A stretch of 64,000 bases of DNA from Agelaius tricolor (Eukaryota; Chordata; Aves; Passeriformes; Icteridae). Each line of letters starts with the position of its first letter. Within the stretch, counting starts at the first letter, position 1. The stretch spans positions 699,501 through 763,500 of the forward strand of contig JALJCS010000052.1 in the NCBI GenBank assembly GCA_023055355.1, read 5' to 3'. Shown in pieces: positions 48,494-59,984 of this stretch. The notes under the pieces are model-generated. The model was not told the DNA's origin and did not search any database. It was given only the letters and a program-made list of their open reading frames with translations. The position numbers and the translations under genes were made by a program.

Positions 48494-48855
48494 TGTCGTT
48501 GTTGAGGCGGTCACGACACAAAGCAGAGACCATAAGCAGTCTCAGATGGCAAGCCTTTATTATTGAACATGGCTGACCTTTTGTACACTTTCCAATTGTT
48601 TATGCTTCTTCTACCCTAACTATTGGCCTCAATAAATCAACATAACACTATTGGTGAAAAGTTACAGTGACTTCAACTAACTTTCTAAAAATACTTTGTC
48701 CAGCTGCAAAGTTCTCTTCTTATCTTTCTTCAATTCCTCACTTCTCTTGGTCTCCTTGGTTACAGCCTTGGAGAGAGCTCCTTATCAGCTTCTTCTTGCT
48801 TCTCAGCTTCTTCTCACTCCTTTAGCTAACAGGCCCACTGTTAGCCCCTTCCACA
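48494..48855 (-). mobile_element. Solo LTR copy 2 of a pair, target duplication GTTTCT
   Basis: 362 bp, same family as the copy at 47,266, with shared phrases such as GGCTGTAACCAAGGAGACC-type sequence and CAACGACA at the end. Perfect 6-bp direct repeats GTTTCT flank it (48488-48493 and 48856-48861). It is about 18 bp longer than copy 1 because of small differences in the U3 region. Confidence 0.93.
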
Positions 48856-48861
48856 GTTTCT

Positions 48862-51800
48862 TTCCCTAGTTACTGTACCACTTGGCTTATAATTAAGTGG
48901 CATCTGAAATGCCTAATTCAGTTTCCTTTGGACAGCTAAAACTTTATTATTTTCAATCAACCTCACTCTATATATCTTTAAACATGATATTTCCTTTATT
49001 TCCCCCTTGCTTTTTATTTCTCATTGTAAGCTGCTAAGTAACTACCTCAGCCTAGAATCCTTTAAAAAAACCAACAATTGCTTCAGAGACATGGTGAAAA
49101 CTGTGATCTGAGTTGTTTGCATGTCTTTCACACGGTTCTTCCCTTCACTTCAAGAAGGATGAGCCCAGAAGCTGCAGGTCAAATATTTTCAGCGTTCCTG
49201 TACAATCACATCTTGGGCTGGACTAGAGCAAGATATTCAACTTGCCATAGCAATGGCTGGGCATGGACTGGCAGGAAAGATCACTGCTGCTTGAAGTACA
49301 GGAGATTCTGATTAAGGAAAAAAGTGTTTCACTCAAAGGTAATTAACCAGGTTGCCCAAAGAGCTTCCTGGATTTTTTTCTTTGCAGATTTTCAAGATCC
49401 AACTGAATAAAGCATGCTAGTTCATTTGCTCCTCTGAGTTGATGTCAACCTAACAGCTGCTGCAGCAAGTGCTGAGCATAAACCAGAGGGATGCACTAAT
49501 TTTAAAGTGGTGGGCAAAGAACCCAATATGCAGAGCGAATGAGGATGTTTAGACAACAGAGTTATGTAATTAATCTGTCTGGGGGATCAACCATCCCCCA
49601 AGTTCTGGAAAAGGTAACTGAGTTGGGCTGTTTATAGAGTCTAGTCCCGCAGTTACAGCAGAACAACAGAGCAACATTCAGCTCAAGCTACCTTCTCTGT
49701 GCATCAGATTTATACATCACAAATGTCTACAGATCTCTCAGATACAAAGAGATTCAGGGGTCCAGGATGCACTCCCACCTCAGCATCTGTTGGCACATTA
49801 GCATGCCCTATTTCCTATCAGCTTCTGACTATGCCTTGGCTTTTCAAGTCATTTGTATTACAGACACGCACAAAGATCCCTTTTAGGTCTCCTGATGTAG
49901 GAAAGAGGAGAAGGGACACTAATCTTGAGAAAAGTAATGCAGCAATTGCCTGAATTATTCTGCTCTGTAATTTCACAAGGCTGCTGGGGAAGCTGGCTTA
50001 AGATCCTTCCTTCACATGATTCTCTGTTTCTAAGATGCATTTATAGGATCACTGCAAAAGTATGAAGCCCACTGTTACTGCCACAGGATGATAATTGTGC
50101 AGAATTAATGAAAAACTACAATCTGTACTCAGAGTCCTCAAACTTGAAGTCATACAAAATTGTACAAATTACAAGAAAAGAAGGAACAGTTTATAGAAAG
50201 ATTGTATAGGCTTGGTCTGCTTCTTATGGATTCTGTTTTTACGTATAAATATTTCTGTATATATAGTAATTGTTATCTTTTCTTAAATGCTGAGAACCAG
50301 CCATTTGTTTAGGTAGTGGGCAGTGAGAAAAGGGCAGAGGAGACAATAGGAGGAAAGTTATCAGGGTAATGGTGAAAAGTCTGTTCCTAAGAGAGGTTTA
50401 CCCAGAAAAAAATAGAAGAAGGACTGGATTTCATAGGGTTCACCATTTTAATAATGACTAGGAACCATGGAAAATGAAGTAATTGCTTGGGCAGAATTGG
50501 TTAATTCTTACCCTCACTAGTCTATCCCACAAGACAGGGAGATCACAGTGAAAAAAAAAGAATAACAGAAAATTAAGACAGAAATACAGGGTTAGGTCCT
50601 CAATTACTCATCATTCTAGTTTGTCATTCATGCCCAGTGTAAGCTATGCAAATTTTGATTTTTTACCTAGTCCAAACTGCAGAGATTAAAATGACAATGT
50701 GCAGTGCATGCAAATGGTGATCTAGGCCTGTTAGAAAAAGCAGAGAAAATTACGATGAAGAGCCTGAATGTTATATGGAAGGAGCCACAATATATGAATA
50801 GATTTCAGTGGAGGTTAAGCAAAGAAAAAACAGTTAAAGATGAAAACTTTAAAACTTCATATAAGGTGCTATACTTCTTGGTGAACTAGATTGTCAGAAT
50901 TACTGTGATATTTTCATGTTAGTACTGATATTTCAGGAGATGCTAGGATAAAAAATAGTTTTGAGAAAATTTCTAATCAACACAGGAATATTTTTTAAAA
51001 ATATAATGAAAATAATATGCATGGATTTAAAATGAAGACAATTATTAGTTCAAGAATTTGACTTTGACAAATATTAATATTCAAGACAATAATTTAGTGA
51101 AAAGACTGTATTAAATAAAGCAGGGAAAATACAGAAAATGTGTTATCCCTCAAGCAAATAATGTAAATATGTGTAAAAGTACATTAAGTGATTATCACGA
51201 AGAAACTTCAGGTCAACATATATATCTTTGGAGTTAATTTTTGATAAGTATTCACCTAGAAGTTTTCATTTAAAGGGGTTTATTTCTGGAACAAGGTCCT
51301 TAATATATAAAATAAAGCATTTTATTTGCTGCAATTTATTGCTCAAATAATGAAAAGATTTGCATTAAATACAACATATTTTTCATTCTTACTATCACCT
51401 ATTAGAGGGTCTGCATCTCCTTGCATCTTCTGCATAGCACAGTATTTTCTTTCAAAACCCAAACAATGATTTATGCCAGTTCTGTATGTCTATGAATTTT
51501 TCAGCAGCCTGTGGACTAAGATTTTTTCAGGATAGTCACTAGATTGCAGGAAAGGTCTGAAATGTCATCATTCTTTTGTGAATTGCACTCGTCATTACTA
51601 TGAGATTTTATCAGGCTCCAGACTGCTTGCTTGTGTTCTATCTGCTCATCTGCAGTGGCTGCAAAAATAGGGGAATATGAACTTGAGCTATCTTTTCAGG
51701 AGGAAGGACAGAAAAATACACAGCTACCTGCATAAAACCTGCAGTCCTTCTCTGTTTTATCCTGTATCATCCTGAGTCTTCATGGTTCTTTTATGCAGAG

Positions 51801-53430
51801 CTGGCACAATCATTCTTACACTAGTTTTGGTAGGTCAAACCTGACACTTGCAGGTATCTGCTGTTCCTAATATTAACTATTCAAACCTTTTTTAGTAGAT
51901 GTCCTAAATGCTTTTTTAATGTTGATTTTTATAGAATGTGCATGTATGTGATTGTGTGTGCAGATTTTTACTTAAGAAGAATTTTTACAGATTTTTCACT
52001 TCCTGAATCCCAAAGTCTTGAGTGAAGTGCTTGAGACTGGCCAAGGAATGGGAGTGGATTTTAGACTCATCCCTGTTTCAATATTAGATGCATTTCCCTC
52101 TGGGATTACTTGTGCTCTAAGATGTACTGTCCTTGTGTGGCTTGTCAGGGATGCCATGGTGGTTTCAGGGATGACACAAAAGAACCTGAGCCCTCATTAG
52201 AGTTCCGAGTGCCCCTGCATGGCATTGGAAGGGAACTCAGGCCTGCTCAAAGCACTCACTGCCAGCAAGGGCCTGGAAATATTCTGGCCTATATATAGAT
52301 GTGTGTGAGCATACATGTGCATAATCCAGTTTGGTATTATCCCTAAAATTCAACGATCCAACAGCAGTTTTGAGTATTGTACCAGCTTCCTGTCTACTGG
52401 AAAAGGTCATAAAGTACTGTATTGTTCATTATAGCATTGTATTCAGCAGTGCATTTGATAGCATGGTGTATCAGTGTCATGAGGGCTAATATTTATTGAT
52501 TACTGACTGTAAAATAACTTACCAGAACTTTAAAATCCAAATCAAAATCTAGACTTACACTGAAAATTCTATAAATACTTACATATTTAGTGTACCATTC
52601 ACTAAAAGAACTTTTAAAATGTGCCAATATGTACCTGTTGAAACTAACTAAGGTTTTTCTTATTGTTCAGGATGCACAACAGCATTTTTGTTACTGACCA
52701 GTGAAATACGTAGAAGGTAGCCCTCCTTCATGGCTTCCCTTGACAGCCGTTTTAGCATTCCTTCAGGCTGCTCTGGGCTGCTTCACCAAGCTTCAGATTC
52801 TTCTCATGAGAGAGAGATGAGGTAAACAGGAGCCTCCATCTGGTCTTCAAAATATCCATGTAATGCTCTGTGACATTCTAGGCAGCCATCCTACAGGGTG
52901 GCATGCGAGCACTCCTGCATTCCTGATCCCACCAGAAAAGCCTGTCATGCACACAAGAAATCAATAGGGAAATTCTGGAATAAACTGGACATGACTGAGT
53001 TACACTGAAGGCAAAAGGAAGTGTCCATTCATTGCATGTGTCCCACTGAATTATCTAACTCTAGAAATAATTTGGGTCACAGCTATAATGACAGTGCTCA
53101 GTCCATCTCCCCAGGTAAGTGAACTTGAAATCAGGTGACTGGAACTAGAATCTACAAGCTTCTGTTCCTTCTATGACCTTTCTCTCAGTGATATTTGCAA
53201 TTAATCCATCTTTGTCTAAATGTCTATAGCCTAGAAATAAAGTATTATATATTAAAGTATATACTTTAATCAGAAAGAAAACAGGGAGATTTGGGAATGC
53301 TGTGATTCTCAAGTGAAAGATTTTATGTAACTGGAGAAAAGACATACTGGTAAGCAATTATGTTGAAATGCACAGTTGCCAATAGCTGCTAAAACCAAAA
53401 TGTATGGACACAAACTAGAACTGTGATAGG
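48862..53430. other. AT-rich non-coding stretch, nothing recognised
   Basis: About 4.5 kb with very few open frames of note. No LTR ends, CR1 termini or coding exons were recognised. The base composition is markedly more AT-rich than the ERV and satellite regions on either side. Confidence 0.6.
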
Positions 53431-53995
53431 TGGTCTTTTGAGAAATCCTTGTGCTGTTTTTTATCCAGTTGGAAACTGTCATGGGCTTGAAGCTTCATCT
53501 GGCTGCATGGACCCAAAATCCACCTGAAGATGCCCAACATTGCTTACATAAATTACTGAACATGCTGCTGTGGTATTTGAAAAGCCACAAATCTTGTCAA
53601 TCAAATGAAGTTCTAATGAGTTTACTGACTGTCACTTCTAGTCATTTTCCAAAACACAAACTATTTATTTCGGCTCTCAATTTAGTCCCCAAACCTCTAA
53701 AAAGCCAAAACCGTTAAAGGCCCAAACTGTTTTCACAGATGGCTCTGGGACCTCACACAAATCTGTCTCTACATGGAAAGACCCCACAACCCAACAATGG
53801 GACTCAGATACTGAATTTGTTCATGGGTCTTCCCAAATTGCTGAAGTCGCTGCAGTCATTAGAGTCTTCTCCAAATTCAAAGAACCTATTAATTTGATCA
53901 CTGATTCGGCATATGTCTATGGTGTAGTGCAGTGGGCCGAAAATTCAATTTTAAGAGATATTTCTAATCCCCAACTATATGATTTACTTTCCCAT
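53431..53995 (+). pseudogene. pol: ERV element D: RT connection and RNase H, 5' part
   Basis: The recognisable part runs from about 53,640. RNase H motifs are visible as FTDGSGTSHKSVS, QIAEVAAVIRV and LITDSAYVYG, the D-E-D catalytic pattern of a beta/alpha-retrovirus-like enzyme. It follows the tail of the RT connection. The element has no gag, protease or RT palm upstream, so it is 5'-truncated near 53.4 kb. The reading frame is interrupted at 53,995 by a solo LTR and resumes at about 55,314. Confidence 0.85.
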
Positions 53996-55313
53996 TGTCA
54001 TGGTTTGACACTGGCACCATGCCAGTGCCCCCATGAGGATACCTTCTCCCTGGTTTCTGCTGTGAGATGTGACCAGGAATAAGCAAAGCAGGCTCCTACT
54101 TAGGAAAGAAAGAAAACAAAACTTTATTAACTACACTACAACGACAGATAAAAAGGAACACACACATAGGGAAAATGAAAACCTTACAAATACATTTCCT
54201 CCTCCCCCCACCAAATTTCCAACACAATACATCTATTCCTCAAATCACCAACTCTTAGTCCAGCACCACTCTTCAAACAATCAGTCCTCAGTTCATCAAG
54301 AGGAGAGGAGTCCTTCTTGTACCATGGGCTTCCCCTGGAAACACAGCTGAAGCCTCGTGTGTTTCCGTGTCACTCATGGCACTGCCCGGAGTACATCTGC
54401 CCATCTGCCGTCCGTCGTGACCTCTTCCTTTTCATGTCCAGTGCTCTCACCACTGAACATGGACCAGAGCTGCTTCTAGGGGTGTCCTTTTTAAGGATGC
54501 TCTGTCCCGATCTAAAAAAGGCACAGTCTCTCCTTTGGGACACCTGTCCCCCCCATATTTTTTCCCCCCTTGGGGCCGAGGGGGACCAACACTGAACCCT
54601 CTTGGTTCCGTGGCCATTGCCTCCCCCTAGATGCAGTCTCTGTGTCACAAGGAACATGGTTCTGTCCATGGCTATACAAAAAGAGTCCAGCAAAAGCCAC
54701 TCCATCATCTCTTCCCACTAGGATTCTTCTCTATTCTTCCACTATTTCTCACTCGCCCAGACCTCTCTCACACTTGCACATTCCTTCCTCATCTTCCACT
54801 CTCTCTTCTAGGAGAGGTCAATGATCTGTAAAGTTCTCATTCTCTGAAAAGGGGTTAAAAGCTCCTACAAGCAGCCGGCTGCACCCCCCCTTCTTCTCCG
54901 TCCCTGCCGTGCTGCCGGCACAGGCCCATGTTTATCAAGTCTCAAGGTTACAGTCCCAGGCAGCGGCTCTCTCTCTCTCTCTCTCTGTGTCTCTCGGGGT
55001 GGGGGGTGGGGGGGGGCTGCCCAATGGCTCCCGGTGTCTCTCTCTCTTTCCCTCTCCCACCCTTCCACCCCAGGGGTCAGGCCTACCTCTCCTGGCCACA
55101 TGGCTTTCCCCTCCCCCTGCCCAGCCAGCAGCTGCGCTTTCCCGCCGGAAACCCAAAAGGACCCTCCCAGGGGAGAGCTCTGCTTTTAACCCCGTGTTCT
55201 CAGAGGCGGATCCATGTCCAAAATGGCCAGGTTAAATGCCAATATTAAAGTCTGAATATCCATTGGCCAAAACACAGCATCCCAAAGAACACATTTCCTG
55301 TCAAACCACCACA
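53996..55313 (-). mobile_element. Solo LTR (1,318 bp) inserted in element D, target duplication CCCAT
   Basis: Plus-strand termini TGTCATGGTTTGACA and TGTCAAACCACCACA form an inverted pair. The direct repeat CCCAT flanks it (53991-53995 and 55314-55318). AATAAAG on the minus strand (plus near 54,124) gives the orientation. It contains a CT microsatellite at about 54,968-54,987 and a G-rich run at about 54,998-55,016. Open frames inside are GC- and CT-driven. It is long for a bird LTR. Together with its 5-bp duplication this fits an ERVL or class I element rather than element D's own family. Confidence 0.9.
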
Positions 55314-55318
55314 CCCAT

Positions 55319-56445
55319 TTAATTTATCTTTTGTCCCACAGATAACACCCATACTATATCATGCACACAAGATCTCATACCACCCTTGCTGGATTTATAG
55401 CAGATGGGAATGCTAGAGCAGATGCCCTAGTGATGATGGTTGTACAAAACACCCTACCTAATGTTTTTGAACAGGCTAGGATCAGCAGCCAATTCGACCA
55501 TCAAAATGTTCCTGCACTCGTTAGGATGTTTAAAATTACTTGATACCAGGCAAGATCCATTGTAGCCACCTGCCAAAATTGTCAGGAACACGCCCTTTCT
55601 TCTGTCAGAGCTGGAGTCAATCCAAGAGGACTACAGAGTTTCCAGGTCTGGCAGTCAGACATGACATACTATGCCCCTTTTGGGGGACTAAAATACATCC
55701 ATGTCTCAATCGACACCTTTTCCGGTGCAGTTTTTGCCTCTGCCCATGCTGGCAAAAAATCAAAAGATGCTATAAAACATTACTTTTTAGCCTTTTCCAC
55801 CTTAGGAGTTCCACAGGAAATTAAAACTGATAATGGGTCTGCTTATACCTCCCTCCGATTCCAACAATTTTCTGACCAGTGGGGTATAAGACATGTCACA
55901 GGCATACCACACTCTGCCACAGGACAGTCCATAGTCAAGAGAGCCGACCTTTCCATCAAAAGGATCCTTGATCAACAGAGAGGGGGAGTCCAGATATTAT
56001 CTCCCATTGAGAGACTGGCCAAGGCCCATTATGTGTTCAACTTTTTAAATAACTCATTTATGGAGCCAACTCCCCCAGTCATCAGGCATTTTACTAATTC
56101 GACTGCAGCCCACTTAAAAGAAAAGCCACCTGTGTTGATCAAAGAGCCTGAATCTAAACAAATTATGGGCCCTTTCCCATTAATTACTTGGGGAAGAGGG
56201 TATGCTTGTGTCTCTATAGCAGCAGGCCCAAGATGGATTCATTCCAGCAAAAAACATAAAGCCATTTCTGGGAACAGCAAGGCAAACACCAGAGCAACAA
56301 TCAGAAGAACAGAATGAAAGCCTAAGAGAGACAGCAGCAGCCTGGAAAAGAAGAAGGAGAAGGACAGAAGAAGATCTCCTAAGCAGCATTGACCACACAG
56401 ACCAAGACCAGGATAGCTCAGACATCACTAACCAAGATATATGAC
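55319..56445 (+). pseudogene. pol: ERV element D: end of RNase H and integrase
   Basis: The first part carries the RNase H end (MHTRSHTTLAGFIADGN) and passes a stop before an integrase N-terminal zinc-binding remnant (CQNCQEHA). The core domain has DMTYYAPFGG and KTDNGSAY for the first two catalytic aspartates (the latter at 55829-55831). The third catalytic position, normally Glu in IVERAH-type sequence, is Lys (codon 55937-55939, IVKRAD). A C-terminal domain with WGRGYACV follows. Apart from the stop near 55,541 the 218-codon frame is open, but the lost Glu would abolish strand transfer. Confidence 0.88.
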
Positions 56446-57043
56446 TTAGCATTTGTAAAAACTATGTTTTAGCATTGATATATGTTTCTTCTAATAAGCT
56501 GTGTTCAAACCCTTGGCTTACAAAAGAGAAAGTTTAGTGGGACCAGAATTTAAGTTTTACCTTTTAATCTCTTTGTTTACTTTTAGGCTACCCAAGTCTC
56601 CTGATACTAAATTAGCTAAAGTCAAAGCATGTCGTCATTTGTTGCCGCTGCAGCAGGAATCTGTACACTCTTCACTATGCTGCATGCCTTCAGCTGGGTG
56701 GTTCCACAGCCAAGCCACAATTTCTTGCCCATGGCCATGTCTATGGCTGTCAGACATTTGAAAGCATGTGTTTTTCCAGCCTGTTGTTGCATAGTGAGTC
56801 AATACAACAGAGCAACCAGCTGCTAAAAGACTGAGTACATAAGATCTACACAGAAGGCAACAACGACTGGCTCACTGGACTTTTCAAAGACTGGGGGATG
56901 AAAGGCTGGCTTTCATCTTTGGTTAAAACTGTTTTGTGGACTTGGTTTAATGCATTCATTGCGCTGGTTATTTTATCCATTTTTGTTAAATGCCTGCAAA
57001 AAACTACAGCAGAAGCCTTCTTTTTAGAAGACAAAAAGAGGGG
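56446..57043 (+). pseudogene. env: ERV element D: env remnant, mainly the membrane anchor
   Basis: Most of env is deleted. A short Ala/Phe/His-rich start-like segment lies at about 56,629-56,826. The last part (about 56,870-57,043) has the transmembrane anchor WFNAFIALVILSIFVKCL followed by a short charged tail ending just before the polypurine tract. The transmembrane subunit would have mediated fusion; nothing but its anchor region is left. Confidence 0.7.
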
Positions 57044-57045
57044 AG
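57033..57045 (+). other. Polypurine tract of element D
   Basis: AAAAAGAGGGGAG directly precedes the LTR start TGTGGGG by one base, as expected for the plus-strand primer site of a retroviral element. Confidence 0.85.
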
Positions 57046-57046
57046 T

Positions 57047-57492
57047 TGTGGGGCCCAGGGGCCTACTGTTGGAACTTTAACCTCAGGGCAAAAAGAGACA
57101 ACTGTCTGAATGTAATGGTCTCGCCCATGGGCATTTGCAGACTCATGTTGATGCAGCAGGTTTTGTTGGTACAGAACAAAACCGGGTGCACAGTTGATAC
57201 ACCCAGTTCAACTGCTGTTATTACCTTATATGTACTCCCCCTAGAATGTTCTCCCCTCTCTTGTCCCCTATTGGTCCTGACTTACTGTATTGCTCTGCCC
57301 TTTTTTCTCCCCATAAAGAAGCCAGTGTTCTCAGCCCCATTTTGTCTCTTACCCCAGACCCCCTTCAGTGCAATTAACAGCATTTGGAGTTTTCACACAA
57401 GGACCTGACTCTCACCTCATTTGTCAGCAGTTTAAGCCAGAGTGCTCTGGGCTATTGAAGTACAGGTTGTTCAGAGATACTAGTAGCTGACA
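57047..57492 (+). mobile_element. 3' LTR of element D (right end approximate)
   Basis: Starts TGTGGGGCCC after the polypurine tract. CATAAAGAAGCC near 57,311 may be the polyadenylation region. The end is placed at TAGCTGACA (57,492), just before satellite sequence. No 5' LTR of the same element is in the window. Confidence 0.72.
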
Positions 57493-58572
57493 TGCTGCAA
57501 CACTGGGAAAATTACTTCTTTTTCCCATGGAAAATGGCCTCTACTTGCAGCCACTCCACAGGCAGAATGTCTGGTGCCAAGCTAGAAATTTGCAAACTTT
57601 GCAGGATTTCTCCAAAACTAAAGCAGCCAGCAACAAGGACCCTGCAAGTCCTTAGAGCCTCAAAGGCCACCTTTAATCTGATACACAGACCTTGGGGAAA
57701 GGACTTCCTTTTCCATGGAATATGGACTTCGTTTGCAGCCACTTGCACTTGCAGATCATGTGGTGCCAGGAGAAATTTGCAAATTTTATTGGATTTCTCC
57801 AAAACTAAAGCTGTCAGCAACTAGGACCCTGCAAGTCCTTAGAGCCCCAAATGTCAGCTCTTATCTGGTACACAGACCCTGGTGAAATGACTTCATTTTC
57901 CACTGGAAAATGGCCTCTGTTTATTGCCAGTCGCCCTGGCAGATAATGGGGTGCCAAGCTAGAAATTTGCAAACATTACTAGATTTCTCCAAAACTAAAG
58001 CTGCCTGTGACAAGGAGACTGGAAGTCCTTAGAGCCCCAGACGCTATCTTTAATCTGATACCCAGACCTGGGGGAAATTACTTCTTTTTCCCATGGAAAA
58101 TGGCCTCCATTTTTGGCCACTCGCTCTGTCAATAAAAGGGTGCCAATCATAACATTTGAAATTTTACTAGATTTCTACAAACATACAGCTGCCAGCAACC
58201 AGGACCCTGCAAGTCCTTAGAGCCTCAAACACCACCTCTTATCTGATCCCCAGACCCTGGGGAAATGACTTCTTTTTCCCATGGAAAATGGCCTCCATTT
58301 GTGAACGCTCGCACTGGCTGATAGTGGAGTGCCAACCTTAAAATTTGCTAACTTTTCTGGATTTCTCCAAAATTAAAGCTTTCAGGAACTAGGAGCAAGC
58401 ATTTCCTTAGAGCCCCACATGCCACCTTCGAGGTGATATCGAGACCCTGGGGAAATGGCTTCTTTTTCCCAGAAGTAAAATGGCCTCTCTTTGCGACCAC
58501 TCGCACTGGCCAATACCAGGCTGCAAGGTGAAAAATTTCACAAACTTTGCTGCATTTCTGCAAAATGAAAAT
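57493..58572 (+). repeat. Satellite array, block 3 (about 5.7 monomers)
   Basis: Same monomer family and orientation as blocks 1 and 2. It begins within a monomer (CACTGGGAAAATTACTTC) directly after element D's LTR and ends at TTTCTGCAAAATGAAAA. CTTAGAGCC landmarks are spaced about 190 bp at about 57,650, 57,840, 58,030, 58,220 and 58,406. It lies about 33.7 kb from block 2. Confidence 0.93.
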
Positions 58573-59129
58573 TAGAGGGCAGACAGAATTAAGGGAATTG
58601 AAATTTATATATTTATCGAAGGGTCTTCACATTAAGGGCAGATGAAGCCTCCCCAAGGGGCTACACCTAAAATCGAGGACGACCAAAAACTTTTCAGATA
58701 TGTTTGGTCTATTTATATATCAGTGGTTAATCCTGCAAATACAGCTTCAGATAATGAAGTAATATACCCCCAGTTCCACATGTGAGGAGCAAAAACTGTA
58801 CAGAGGAGGGTCTGAAGCCTTTCTCCCACTTGAGGTAATCAGCCTGATAGATGCAGGCACAGAACTCTCGGGGTATCCTGGAGTGCTGGAAACACTAAAA
58901 GGTTTCTTATGCTGCTGGCTTTGCACTAGGGAGGTCGGGACACGTCTTGTTCCGCGGCAGCAGAAGGCTGCAGCCTGTCCGGGGAGTGAGTCAAGCAGGG
59001 AGTCCTGAGTGCAGGAAGGGAGACCCCGGAGTTCGGTGCACCTGATTCTTGAGGAATTTAGCCCTGCTCCTTCTCCTTCACTCCTTCTTCACTACTTTAC
59101 ACATCTCCCGCGGACCTGGGCAGGCTGCT
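58573..59129. other. Unassigned sequence between satellite and promoter
   Basis: No open frame of note. The part to about 58,910 may be an old interspersed element (AT-rich phrase ATTTATATATTTATC), but no ends were found. GC content rises toward the promoter from about 58,920. Confidence 0.5.
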
Positions 59130-59780
59130 CGCGTGGCCAGAGCTACTTGTCGTACCGAGATACACCTGCTGCTTTTCTACAGAGCCTTCCCTACGAGAGC
59201 CCGGCCCAGCACGGCGCGCCGCCCGCCGCTACTTCCACCACCGTGGGCAATGGGCAGCGCAGGAAGCGTGTCCTGCGCAGGCGCGGAGTCCCTTCGTTTT
59301 CACGGGCTTAGACTCCATTTCCCAGGGGGCATAGGGCTTGCCTGAGTCGCGGTTCGTTTGCGCCATTTCCGCCACGGTTGCGCTGATTCGTCTTTGTAGC
59401 GTTGGCGGCGGGAGAGACGGTGAGGGGGGGGAGGTTCGGGGCAGCTGGAGGCCGTGTCCTTGGCCTTCGGGGTGGGTCCGCTCGTGGGCTCTGAGGCGTC
59501 AGGAGGGACCGGCCGGTTTCTGGAGCTGGAACGTCAGAGCCGGGGTCTTCCGCGGGCAGCGTGGGTGAAACCGGACGATTCCCTGTTGGGAGGTGTCCTT
59601 GAGCCCCTCTGGGCCCCTGGGCTTCGTGAGTGGGCAGGAGCAACCTGGGCTGCATGCGCTGCTGTGCGGCTGCAGCAGAGCACGACTGGGAGGAAGGAAG
59701 GGACTTCTGGCACCTGCGCCGGGACGGGCTGGGCAGCCGGGTCCATGCCAAGCCCGGGAGGTTCAGCGAGGCCAAGGGCA
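59130..59780 (+). promoter_or_regulatory. CpG-rich promoter region of SSR2
   Basis: CpG dinucleotides are dense from about 59,130 to 59,780, unlike the rest of the window. There is no obvious TATA box. A GCGCCATTTCCGCC phrase at about 59,358 resembles a YY1-type initiator motif, as often found at TATA-less housekeeping promoters. The region ends in the start of intron 1. Long GC-rich open frames on both strands here are composition-driven. Confidence 0.75.
59350..59419 (+). other. SSR2: SSR2 non-coding first exon (start approximate)
   Basis: A donor GTGAGG at 59,420 follows GGAGAGACG. The first coding exon begins directly at an acceptor (CTTCTAG/ATG), so an upstream untranslated exon is required. 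This is the best donor in the CpG-rich region. The transcription start is not defined by the sequence. Confidence 0.55.
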
Positions 59781-59984
59781 GGTGCTGCAGCTTCATTAGG
59801 GCAACCCGACACACAAACAGGCTGGGGGGAGAATGGATGGAGAGCACCCCTGGGAAGGATGTGGGGGCATGGGACATTGACAAAAAGCTCAGCACGCTGT
59901 GGCAACGTGCATTGGGAGCCCAGAAAGCCAACACTGTCCTGGGCTCATCCCCAATAGCGTGGGCAGCGTGTGAGGGGGGGATTC

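Noticed and set aside
47266..48855. A single small provirus bounded by two LTRs
   Set aside because: Each LTR has its own 6-bp target duplication and the spacer contains no viral motif, so they are two solo LTRs.
54865..55248. Open frames rich in Ser/Leu or Arg/Glu around 54.9-55.2 kb
   Set aside because: They are produced by the CT microsatellite and GC-rich core inside the long solo LTR.
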